From Deferribacteres bacterium (GTDB lineage: Bacteria; Nitrospirota; Thermodesulfovibrionia; UBA6902), in contig JAADFS010000297.1 of assembly GCA_013152795.1 (NCBI GenBank), positions 1 through 25,859 on the forward strand: a DNA stretch of 25,859 nt, in the 5' to 3' direction. Positions 14,146 to 20,475 of the stretch are shown here, one piece after another. The translations under genes were made by a program, and so were the position numbers. Each line of letters opens with the position of its first letter. The stretch's first letter is position 1. Under the pieces are notes generated by a model that ran no database searches, was not told the origin of the DNA, and saw only the letters and a list, made by a program, of their open reading frames with translations.

Positions 14146-15262
14146 ATGTCCAGGAAACTCATGATAAGCGCGGGAGAGGCATCCGGAGAGCTGTACGGCG
14201 CCATGCTGAGCAGGGAGGCGAAAAAAATCTGGCCTGATATCCGGATATTCGGCATCGGCGGCTTCCCACATGGAAAAAGAGGGCGTGGAGCTGATCTCCA
14301 GGATATCAAGCGTAATCGGATTTACCGAAGCGGTCCGGCATCTCGGAACACTCATAAAAAGCTATAACGCAGCCAAGGATGCATTGATTAAAAAAAGGCC
14401 TGATGTACTTGTGCTGATAGACTACCCTGATTTCAACATAGCGCTTGCCGGAAAGGCGAAGGCAGCCGGCATCCCCGTCCTTTATTACGTAAGCCCGCAG
14501 GTGTGGGCGTGGCGCGCGGGAAGGGTAAAAAAGATCGCTGCACTGGTGGATAAGATCGCGGTGCTCTTCCCGTTTGAAGTGGACTATTATAAAAATGCCG
14601 GCCTTCCGTGCGAGTTCGTCGGCCACCCTGTTGCGGAGATTGCCGCCGGCGCCGGGAACAGGACCAGACAGGAACTGAAACAGGAACTGGGGCTTGACCC
14701 GGAAAGGCCTGTAATCTCTCTCCTGCCCGGCAGCAGGCCCGCCGAGATACAGAGGCACATGCCCGTGATAAGGGAAGTCGCCGCAAGAATCCACAGCGAA
14801 CTTCCCGGATTCCAGACGGTTGTCCCTCTTGCGCGCACCACGGAGTGCGGTGAAGACCTGAAGCATGTCACGGTATTCATAGACCGGACCCGCGAGGCGC
14901 TTGCATGCTCGGATGCCGCCGCCGTGGCCTCAGGCACTGCAACGCTTGAGACGGCACTGGCAGGCACACCTATGGTGGTATTTTACAAGGCCTCGTTTTT
15001 CTCCTTTCACCTTGCAAGGGCCATGGTAAAGGTCAGGTTCGTCTCGCTCGTCAACCTGCTTTCGGGCAGGGAAGTTGTAAGGGAACTTCTCCAGGAGGAG
15101 GCTGCGCCGGAGAGGATATTTGCAGAGCTCAGGAGAATACTGACTGACAGGCCGTACAGGGATGCAATGGTCTCGGGCCTGAAGAAAATCCAGGAGATGA
15201 TGCAGGGCAAGAGGCCGTCTGTAAGGGTGGCGGAAATAGCGGGCGAACTGGCGGGATGGTGA
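14146..15262 (+). pseudogene. lpxB: Lipid-A-disaccharide synthase with a one-base frameshift
   Basis: LpxB joins UDP-2,3-diacylglucosamine and lipid X to form the lipid A disaccharide. The 5' frame gives MSRKLMISAGEASGELYG through FGIGG and then loses similarity. A second frame from 14264 continues with SHMEKEGVELISRISSVIGF and stays LpxB-like to the stop at 15262. Key segments include YYVSPQVWAWR, FVGHPVAE, SLLPGSRPAEI and ASGTATLE. Removing one T at 14263/14264 (GGCGGCTTCCC to GGCGGCTCCC) restores a 371-aa protein of normal length with the family's GIGGSHM junction. Either the genome carries a real disruption or the read/assembly has an insertion error. Because lipid A synthesis is normally needed and waaA and lpxK are intact, an error or a very recent mutation is favoured. 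Confidence 0.93.
14270..15262 (+). CDS. lpxB: LpxB, 3' open fragment (330 aa)
   Basis: This is the part of lpxB that stays open after the frameshift, from an internal ATG. It holds the glycosyltransferase GT19 core, including the C-terminal sugar-nucleotide region PGSRPAEIQRH and GTATLETALAGTPMVVFYK. It lacks the N-terminal SAGEASGE loop that is conserved in LpxB, so the fragment alone should not be active. Confidence 0.8.
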   Translation: MEKEGVELISRISSVIGFTEAVRHLGTLIKSYNAAKDALIKKRPDVLVLIDYPDFNIALAGKAKAAGIPVLYYVSPQVWAWRAGRVKKIAALVDKIAVLFPFEVDYYKNAGLPCEFVGHPVAEIAAGAGNRTRQELKQELGLDPERPVISLLPGSRPAEIQRHMPVIREVAARIHSELPGFQTVVPLARTTECGEDLKHVTVFIDRTREALACSDAAAVASGTATLETALAGTPMVVFYKASFFSFHLARAMVKVRFVSLVNLLSGREVVRELLQEEAAPERIFAELRRILTDRPYRDAMVSGLKKIQEMMQGKRPSVRVAEIAGELAGW

Positions 15263-15360
15263 AGAGCACAGGTCGGCAAACTGGAAGGTATACATAAACC
15301 ATAAACATAACCGGCCCACTGATGGTCTCATGATTTTCTACAGGCTTCTTTTCGTCTGTG

Positions 15361-15369
15361 TGATATAAT
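15361..15369 (+). promoter_or_regulatory. Possible extended -10 promoter upstream of vapBC
   Basis: TGATATAAT is a perfect extended -10 (TGn-TATAAT); no good -35 is present. It lies 4 bp before the repeat copy at 15373 and would read through it toward vapBC. The stretch 15263-15360 between lpxB and this site holds no gene that I can see. Confidence 0.4.
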
Positions 15370-15372
15370 AAA

Positions 15373-15584
15373 TTTTAATGTTGCATAAATGTGCAGGAGA
15401 GCCTGCCGTAAAACCTTTATAAAGCGATGGGATATTGGAATAATTTTTTGTTGCAGGAATTAGCGAAGAGTGAAGTTCCAAAAGACGTCAAAATGCTGTG
15501 CGAAATATTTCCTGAAGGTATCGCAGATAAAGCTTTTCCGGCAGGCTCTCCTGCATGCAAGCGATGTTTTTATGAACTATAGAA
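15373..15584 (+). repeat. Complete inverted-repeat element, subfamily B (copy 7)
   Basis: The left end TTTTAATGTTGCATAAA is followed by the hairpin GCAGGAGAGCCTGC and AAACCTTTATAAAGCGATGGGAT. The right half runs from GGTATCGCAGATAAAGC through GGCAGGCTCTCCTGC to a decayed terminus TTTATGAACTATAGAA. The interior segment GTGCGAAATATTTCCTGAAGG is nearly identical to the one in the copy at 16390-16623 and differs from subfamily A. It occupies most of the 388-bp gap between lpxB and vapB. An open frame passes through its right half into vapB, but the antitoxin start is downstream. Confidence 0.85.
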
Positions 15585-15649
15585 TTTCAACCGGAAGTGA
15601 GGGGTGTTCCGGCGGGAATATCAAGAGTAGTATGAAAAAGGAGAGCACT

Positions 15650-15907
15650 ATGCAGCGTGCAAGACGCACCCAAAAAGACATTTTTACTGAGGTCATAGAA
15701 AAAATACAACTTCTCACCCCTTCCCAGCAACGATTCTTACAAGAAATTCTTTCTCATCCTGAAAAGGTATCGATTGCTTCCAAGAAAAAACTGCTTAAAA
15801 AAAGCTTCGGTATCTGGGCTGACAGGAAGGATGTAAAGGAGAGCACAGAGTATGTTAATGATATTCGTAAAGGGTGGCAGGCACGTCTCGACAGGATAAA
15901 AGCCTAA
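15650..15907 (+). CDS. vapB: VapB-type antitoxin (DUF2281-like)
   Basis: An 85-aa, strongly basic protein immediately upstream of a PIN-domain toxin. The C-terminal part, GIWADRKDVKESTEYVNDIR followed by a basic end, is the kind of tail that wraps the toxin in type II antitoxins linked to VapC. The N-terminal half (QKDIFTEVIEKIQLLTPSQQRFLQEIL) is helical; no clear ribbon-helix-helix or AbrB signature is visible. The frame is open back to 15470 through the repeat, but ATG at 15650 has AAAAAGGAG six nt upstream and is the real start. The stop TAA abuts the toxin ATG with no spacer. Base composition is visibly richer in A+T than the neighbouring genes, suggesting acquisition. Confidence 0.8.
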   Translation: MQRARRTQKDIFTEVIEKIQLLTPSQQRFLQEILSHPEKVSIASKKKLLKKSFGIWADRKDVKESTEYVNDIRKGWQARLDRIKA

Positions 15908-16294
15908 ATGCATAGGTCCTTGCTTATAGATACTGATATATTAATCGATCACTTAAGAAAAAAAAGGGATGCCCTTAAATTCCTTTCTAAAGAGATTGAA
16001 GAAGGTTCTTTGCTTTTTGTTTCCGTCATTAGCAGAGTTGAAATTTTTGCAGGGATGAGACGAGGCGAAGAAGATGTGGTAAAGAGTCTTTTTGATCTCA
16101 TAACTCCGATAGAAGTTGATGTGACCATTGCCGACAAAGCGGGAGAATACCTTAAAAAATTCAGCAAGAGCCATGCCTTGAACATAGGAGATGCAATAAT
16201 TGCCGCTACCACAAGTGAGATGGCTCTCAAGCTCATCACAAAAAATGTTAAACACTATCCCATGAAAGATATAGAAGTTGTACGGCCATATTAA
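15908..16294 (+). CDS. vapC: VapC-type PIN-domain toxin (ribonuclease)
   Basis: A 128-aa PIN-domain protein; VapC toxins cut RNA, commonly tRNA or rRNA, when freed from VapB. The metal-binding acidic residues are present: D8 in LLIDTDILID, E45 in SRVEIFAGMRRGE, D95 in LNIGDAIIAATT, and N113 in TKNVKHYP. Length is normal. Its ATG directly follows the antitoxin stop, so it depends on translation of vapB. A+T-rich like vapB and flanked by two direct copies of the inverted-repeat element. Confidence 0.93.
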   Translation: MHRSLLIDTDILIDHLRKKRDALKFLSKEIEEGSLLFVSVISRVEIFAGMRRGEEDVVKSLFDLITPIEVDVTIADKAGEYLKKFSKSHALNIGDAIIAATTSEMALKLITKNVKHYPMKDIEVVRPY

Positions 16295-16302
16295 CCGCCA
16301 TC

Positions 16303-16326
16303 TAAAGGGCTTGAGATTGCCTTTTT
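16303..16326 (+). terminator. Weak intrinsic terminator after vapC
   Basis: AAAGGGC and GCCTTT can pair (one bulged G) around a short loop, followed by a run of T (GCCTTTTTAA). The stem is short, so efficiency would be low. The rest of 16295-16389 holds no gene; a 14-bp palindrome TTGATTCAAATCAA is at about 16335-16348. Confidence 0.3.
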
Positions 16327-16389
16327 AATAAAGATTGATTCAAATCAACAGCCTTTCAAGCAGTGCCTGTTCAATGGATGTATTGTTAT

Positions 16390-16623
16390 CCTTATGTTGC
16401 ATAAAACGGGCAGAGGAGTCTGCCGGGAAACGGGAAAAAGGCCGTTCTCCGTGTCGGTTAAACCGTGTCCGTTTCCGTTGTGTGTCTTTTACGGTCACGA
16501 ACAACGGACACGAATCACGGGCAATTGATATGCCGTGCGAAGTATTTCCTGAAGGTATCGCAGATAAAGCTTTCCCGGCAGACTCCCCTGCCCCGCTGGC
16601 GATATTTTTATGCCGCTGTAAGG
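16390..16623 (+). repeat. Complete inverted-repeat element, subfamily B (copy 8)
   Basis: Left end CCTTATGTTGCATAAA, hairpin GGCAGAGGAGTCTGCC, an interior with the shared GTGCGAAGTATTTCCTGAAGG, then GGTATCGCAGATAAAGC, hairpin GGCAGACTCCCCTGCC and right end TTTATGCCGCTGTAAGG. Compensating changes keep both hairpin stems paired. The interior also has an imperfect inverted repeat of GTGTCCGT-type sequence (about 16465-16512). It fills the gap between vapC and waaA and is in the same orientation as copy 7. A second CTGTAAGG just outside the end (16628-16635) lies near the waaA ribosome binding region. Confidence 0.88.
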
Positions 16624-16644
16624 TAAACTGTAAGGTGAAGACAA

Positions 16645-17883
16645 ATGCTTGTGCTTTATAATATTCTGTCTGCAATGGCGCTCGTTATATATTCGCCCGT
16701 GCTGTTTCTGAAGAAGGGGCCGGAAGACAGGTGGGCGTTCGTGAGCGAGCGTCTCGGCATATCCGGCTGTACAGGGGCGGATATATGGGTGCATGCGGTT
16801 TCCGTGGGGGAAGTGCTTGCCTGCCTGCCGTTCCTGAAGAAACTTAAACAGGAATTCCCCGGCCACAGGATTGTACTTTCCACGACAACATATACAGGAC
16901 AGAAAATTGCGCGTGAAAGATTTCCGGCTGCGGACAGGATAATGTACATGCCCTGGGATACAGGAATATGCGTCAACAGGGTTGTACGCTCACTGAGGCC
17001 GAGGATATTCATAACCGTTGAAACCGAGCTGTGGCCCGTGCTCTTCAACTCCCTGAAGGGCGTCGGGTGCCGCGTGGTGATATTAAACGGAAGGATATCG
17101 CGGAAATCATTCAGGGGTTATGAAAAGATCCGCTTCTTTATGAAGAGGGTGCTTTCGGATGTTGATTTTCTCTATATGCAGGGAAAGGGCGATGCTGAAA
17201 GGATCATCAGCATCGGCGCCGAGAGGGAGAAAGTCGGGGTTATGGGCAATTTCAAGTTCGACGCGGAATTCAGCGCATCATCGGCACCCGCGTGGCTGGA
17301 GAAGGTCGGCGGCAGGATACTGCTTGCTGCAAGCACCCATAAGGGGGAAGAAGAGATACTGCTTGATGCATATAAACTCGTCAGGGAGAGGATTCAGGAT
17401 GCAAGACTCATACTTGCGCCGAGACATCCCGAGAGATTCGGCGAGGCGGCGGAGGTCATCAGAAAGCAGGGGCTTGACTTTATCAGGCGTTCGGAGATAA
17501 GACAGGCCCCTGCACCCGGGGTAATCCTTCTGGATACGATGGGAGAGCTGTCAAGTGTTTTCTCGGGCGCGTCGGTTGCCTTTATCGGCGGGAGCCTCGT
17601 GCCCCTCGGAGGCCATAATATCATGGAGCCGGCCTACTGGGCAAAACCCGTGATCTTCGGGCCGCACATGGACAATTTCCCTGTTGCACGGGAGTTTCTG
17701 AAACGTTCCGCTGCCGTGCAGGTAACTAATGCAGGCGATATTGCGGAGACGGTAATTGAATTGATGGAGAACCCCGAGAGGGCGCAAGATATGGGACGGA
17801 AGGCAAGGTCAATAATCGATGAAAACAGGGGCGCGGTCAAAAGGGCCGTGGAGCTTGTCAGGAGTTTCATTGGGACTGCTTAG
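16645..17883 (+). CDS. waaA: 3-deoxy-D-manno-octulosonic acid (Kdo) transferase
   Basis: WaaA (KdtA) adds Kdo from CMP-Kdo to lipid IVA at the cytosolic face of the inner membrane. The 412-aa product has an N-terminal membrane anchor (about 1-22) and the GT30 motifs: HAVSVGE with catalytic E56, TVETELWPVL (124-133), LNGRISRKS (147-155), ASTHKGEEE (229-237) and GGSLVPLGGHNIMEPA near the C-terminus. Length is normal for monofunctional or bifunctional WaaA. GTAAGGTGAAG upstream of the ATG serves as ribosome binding region. It overlaps lpxK, so the two are co-translated. Whether it adds one or two Kdo residues cannot be told here. Confidence 0.97.
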   Translation: MLVLYNILSAMALVIYSPVLFLKKGPEDRWAFVSERLGISGCTGADIWVHAVSVGEVLACLPFLKKLKQEFPGHRIVLSTTTYTGQKIARERFPAADRIMYMPWDTGICVNRVVRSLRPRIFITVETELWPVLFNSLKGVGCRVVILNGRISRKSFRGYEKIRFFMKRVLSDVDFLYMQGKGDAERIISIGAEREKVGVMGNFKFDAEFSASSAPAWLEKVGGRILLAASTHKGEEEILLDAYKLVRERIQDARLILAPRHPERFGEAAEVIRKQGLDFIRRSEIRQAPAPGVILLDTMGELSSVFSGASVAFIGGSLVPLGGHNIMEPAYWAKPVIFGPHMDNFPVAREFLKRSAAVQVTNAGDIAETVIELMENPERAQDMGRKARSIIDENRGAVKRAVELVRSFIGTA

Positions 17884-18877
17884 CGCGCTTTACGGCCTGG
17901 GCCTGTCATGCAGGCGTCTCTGTTATTCCTGTCTGAAGAAACCGGAGAGGCTGCCTGCAAGGGTCATCAGTGTCGGCAATTTAACGCTCGGCGGGACCGG
18001 CAAGACCCCCGCCGTCATTGCACTGGCGCTGGAGGCGAAAAAACGGGGGCTGAAACCGTGTGTCCTTACAAGGGGATACAGGGGCAGGACAAGGGAGCCC
18101 TGTTTTGTAAGCAAAGGTGCGGGGCCGCTGTTAAACGCGCGCGCCGCAGGAGACGAGGCCTTGCTCATGGCTGAAACACTAAGGGGCATACCGGTTGTAA
18201 AAGGCAGAGACAGGTACAAGGCCGGCCTCTTTGCGCTTGAAGGCCTGCGCGCCGGCGCACTTTTCATACTCGATGACGGGTTTCAGCACTGGGGGCTCGG
18301 CAGGGACATGGACGTGCTCCTTATTGATGCCACGAATCCCTTCGGTAACGGAAGGCTTTTCCCTGAGGGTATACTGCGGGAGCCTTTGAGTGCAATGAGA
18401 CGCGCGGATTTCATAGTGATAACAAAGGCGGACACGGCGGCCGGGGAAACGGTTGCCGGGATAAGACAGGAGATACGGCGGTATAATCCTGACGCGCCGG
18501 TATTTGAGGCATCGCATAAACCCGCCGTACTCGTAAGCCCCTCAGGGGAAACCACAGGGCTTGATACACTGCGCGGCAGGGATATCTACGCATTTGCAGG
18601 CATTGCAAATCCGTCTTATTTCCGGTCACTGCTGCTCTCACAGGGGGCACGCCTAATGAAGTTCAGGGAGTTCAGGGATCACTATTTTTACAGGCAGGCG
18701 GATATGGATGAAATCAAAAGGGATGCAGGCGGGCTGGACATAATCACGACGGAGAAAGACCTTGTGAAGATCAGGGAACTGAGGGTTCCGGATAAAATAT
18801 CTGCGCTCAGGATTGAGTTTTCAGTTGCCGGGGATTTTTACAGTACTCTTTTCAGTATTATCCTTAATGTTGCATAA
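17819..18877 (+). CDS. lpxK: Tetraacyldisaccharide 4'-kinase
   Basis: LpxK phosphorylates the 4' position of the tetraacyl disaccharide to give lipid IVA, at the inner membrane. The 352-aa product has a hydrophobic N-terminus, a P-loop GNLTLGGTGKTP (53-64, K62), the GDE motif (111-113) and DDGFQH (152-157), all expected for the family. ATG at 17819 gives an N-terminus of family length but overlaps waaA by 65 bp; a TTG at 17870 has AGGAG five nt upstream and is an alternative that overlaps by 14 bp. The last codons, Leu-Asn-Val-Ala-stop, are read from the left end of a repeat (CTT AAT GTT GCA TAA), so the native C-terminus was probably altered by the insertion. Confidence 0.97.
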   Translation: MKTGARSKGPWSLSGVSLGLLSALYGLGLSCRRLCYSCLKKPERLPARVISVGNLTLGGTGKTPAVIALALEAKKRGLKPCVLTRGYRGRTREPCFVSKGAGPLLNARAAGDEALLMAETLRGIPVVKGRDRYKAGLFALEGLRAGALFILDDGFQHWGLGRDMDVLLIDATNPFGNGRLFPEGILREPLSAMRRADFIVITKADTAAGETVAGIRQEIRRYNPDAPVFEASHKPAVLVSPSGETTGLDTLRGRDIYAFAGIANPSYFRSLLLSQGARLMKFREFRDHYFYRQADMDEIKRDAGGLDIITTEKDLVKIRELRVPDKISALRIEFSVAGDFYSTLFSIILNVA

Positions 18878-18913
18878 ACACGGCAGGAGAGCCTGCCGGA
18901 AAACCTTTATAAG
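18862..18913 (+). repeat. Left half of the inverted-repeat element (copy 9)
   Basis: CCTTAATGTTGCATAAA followed by the perfect hairpin CGGCAGG-AGAG-CCTGCCG and AAAACCTTTATAA. The right half is missing. It contains the stop codon of lpxK and ends about 37 bp before yjbQ. The hairpin could act on the 3' end of the waaA-lpxK transcript. Confidence 0.85.
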
Positions 18914-18949
18914 CTGATCCTTGATATTGTGTAATGAGGGAGGGTACGG

Positions 18950-19348
18950 ATGATAAGAAATATCAATGTCAAAACCAGGACAAGGACGGAATTTGTGGAC
19001 ATCACTTCCGAGATACAGTCGCTCGTGAAGGAATCAGGAGTACAGAACGGCACATGTATTATCTATGTGCCGCACACAACGGCAGGGGTCACAATCAATG
19101 AAGGAGCCGACCCGTCTGTTGTCAGGGATATCCAGACAATGTTAAGCCGGCTGGTTCCACATTCTTCCGGCTACCTGCATGCAGAGGGAAATTCCGATGC
19201 GCATATAAAGGCGTCTCTTACGGGATCGTCCCAGACCGTGATTATCGAAGGGGGCAGGCTTGTCCTCGGCACGTGGCAGGCGGTGTTCTTCTGCGAGTTC
19301 GACGGCCCCCGCAGCAGACGCGTGACAGTGAAAATTACAGGGGATTAA
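18950..19348 (+). CDS. yjbQ: YjbQ/UPF0047 family protein
   Basis: A 132-aa cytosolic protein of the widespread UPF0047 family, members of which show low thiamin-phosphate-synthase activity and whose main role is unsettled. Conserved segments are intact: YVPHTTAGVTINEGADPSV (39-57, H42), SGYLHAEGNSDAHIKASLTG (73-92, H77 and H85) and LGTWQAVFFCEFDGPRSR (106-123). Length is typical. GGAGGG six to eight nt before the ATG is a strong ribosome binding site. It converges on the Crp/Fnr gene with only 29 bp between them and no obvious terminator. Confidence 0.94.
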   Translation: MIRNINVKTRTRTEFVDITSEIQSLVKESGVQNGTCIIYVPHTTAGVTINEGADPSVVRDIQTMLSRLVPHSSGYLHAEGNSDAHIKASLTGSSQTVIIEGGRLVLGTWQAVFFCEFDGPRSRRVTVKITGD

Positions 19349-19377
19349 GGTTTACTGTCTCTTTACCGCCCGGCTGT

Positions 19378-20064
19378 TCAGGTCTCAAGATGCCTGCGGA
19401 GAGAGTCCGGCTTTATCGAGATCCTGCCGTTGGATGATTTTATCATGCCCTTTTTCTGGAATTTGCTCATTGTCCTTATACAGGTTTCAACGGTCGTTCC
19501 CACCATCTCGGAAATCTCCTGGCGGGTGAGGGGGAATGCTATCTGTTTGTAACCGCTGTCTTCAACTCCCACCTTCTCGGAGAGCTTAAGCAGCAGCGAG
19601 GCGATCCTCCTCTCCACGCTCTCGGTCGCTATGTTTTTCAGCATTTCATGGGCGTCCCTGAGCTTGTCACTGAAGTATTTTACGATCTCGAGCTTCAGTA
19701 TGGGATACTCCTCCATGATCTTCAGCAGGTTCTGGCGCCTTATCTTTATCACGGTGGTGGATTTCATTGCCTGTGCAGTCGCGGGATAGGGCTTGTTGTC
19801 CAGAACTGCAACGCCTCCGAAAATATCCCCCGGTGACACAATCTCCAGTATGATATCCTTGCCCATCATCGTGTGTTTCAGGATCTTCACATTCCCTTCG
19901 GCAAGGATGAAAAATTTATCAGACGGGTCCCCCTCTCCGAAAACCGTCTCGTTGTTTTTATACTTGACTATCTCAAACAGCGTGCTTATCTGCTTCAGCT
20001 CTTTGTCTTTAAGAACAGAAAACACTTCACTCTTTTTAAGGGTGTCAACTATCATTGTCTCCAT
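19378..20064 (-). CDS. Crp/Fnr-family transcriptional regulator
   Basis: A 228-aa regulator with an N-terminal cyclic-nucleotide-binding-type beta roll (about 15-125; FGEGDPSDKFFILAEGNVKI and SPGDIFGGVAVLDN), a dimer helix (125-150) and a C-terminal winged helix with LTRQEISEMVGTTVETCIRT (179-198). It has none of the N-terminal cysteines of the FNR iron-sulphur cluster. The phosphate-binding Arg-Ser of cAMP-type Crp is replaced by YPAT (93-96), so the ligand is uncertain. Its start overlaps the upstream DUF2007 gene by 20 bp; ATG at 20064 or 20055 is possible. A CHASE2-adenylate cyclase lies 1.8 kb away. Confidence 0.94.
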   Translation of the reverse strand: METMIVDTLKKSEVFSVLKDKELKQISTLFEIVKYKNNETVFGEGDPSDKFFILAEGNVKILKHTMMGKDIILEIVSPGDIFGGVAVLDNKPYPATAQAMKSTTVIKIRRQNLLKIMEEYPILKLEIVKYFSDKLRDAHEMLKNIATESVERRIASLLLKLSEKVGVEDSGYKQIAFPLTRQEISEMVGTTVETCIRTMSKFQKKGMIKSSNGRISIKPDSLRRHLET

Positions 20065-20293
20065 TTTCCGTTGCGGCGGTGTCTTTCGTTGCTTTTAATA
20101 TCCGTTCCGCCTTTTCCACATCTTCCCTTCTGACCAGGAGCCTTACCTCACCCATCCTGCCGATACTCACAGGGTAAGGCATTATCTTCATGGAGTTCAC
20201 AACCACCTGAATATCCGCGGACTCAAGGACATCTTTGACGATCTGCGCCTCCATCTCATCATACGTAAACAGAATCTCTACCCAGTCGGTCAT
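20045..20293 (-). CDS. DUF2007 putative signal-transducing protein
   Basis: An 82-aa protein of the DUF2007 group (annotated as a putative signal transducer, function unknown). The N-terminal WVEILFTYDEMEAQIVKDVL and the central DIQVVVN...GEVRLLVRREDVEKAERIL pattern, a ferredoxin-like alpha/beta fold, fit the family. It is first in a two-gene minus-strand operon with the Crp/Fnr gene and overlaps it, so the two may work together (inference). No Shine-Dalgarno sequence is visible before the ATG. Confidence 0.85.
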   Translation of the reverse strand: MTDWVEILFTYDEMEAQIVKDVLESADIQVVVNSMKIMPYPVSIGRMGEVRLLVRREDVEKAERILKATKDTAATENGDNDS

Positions 20294-20328
20294 ATTTTTT
20301 TGAGTTACCGGTGTGTTAATTCAATGAA

Positions 20329-20357
20329 ATTATAGCATATTTCGGCACCCTTGAAAA
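20329..20357 (-). promoter_or_regulatory. Predicted promoter of the DUF2007-Crp/Fnr operon
   Basis: On the minus strand a perfect TATAAT (20329-20334) preceded by TGC forms an extended -10; TTTTCA (20352-20357) is at a 17-bp spacing. The transcript start is expected near 20322, giving a leader of about 30 nt. Confidence 0.68.
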
Positions 20358-20475
20358 TCCCGCCGCGTGCCGGGGGAAGCATGAAAGTCCGGCCTTTCAG
20401 CAGACTGCATATACCTTACAGTGGCATAAAATACTGCCGGCGGGGCTCGAAAGGCCTGTTGAGGCGGAGATTTTC
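20353..20475. repeat. Imperfect palindrome containing an element end (copy 10)
   Basis: Arms pair in order: GAAAATC (20353-20359) with GATTTTC (20469-20475), CCGCC with GGCGG, and GGCCTTTC (20391-20398) with GAAAGGCC (20449-20456). The left arm has about 20 extra bases. In the loop, from 20414, CCTTACAGTGGCATAAA matches the element's right terminus read on the opposite strand. It fills the spacer between the HD-GYP and DUF2007 genes; a folded transcript here could terminate HD-GYP transcription. Confidence 0.6.

Noticed and set aside
15470..15649. N-terminal extension of vapB through the repeat
   Set aside because: The sequence is the translated right half of the element; a strong AAAAAGGAG supports the ATG at 15650.
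16335..16661. 108-aa plus-strand open frame between vapC and waaA
   Set aside because: It lies almost wholly within the element and ends inside waaA; see the coding-like stretch finding.
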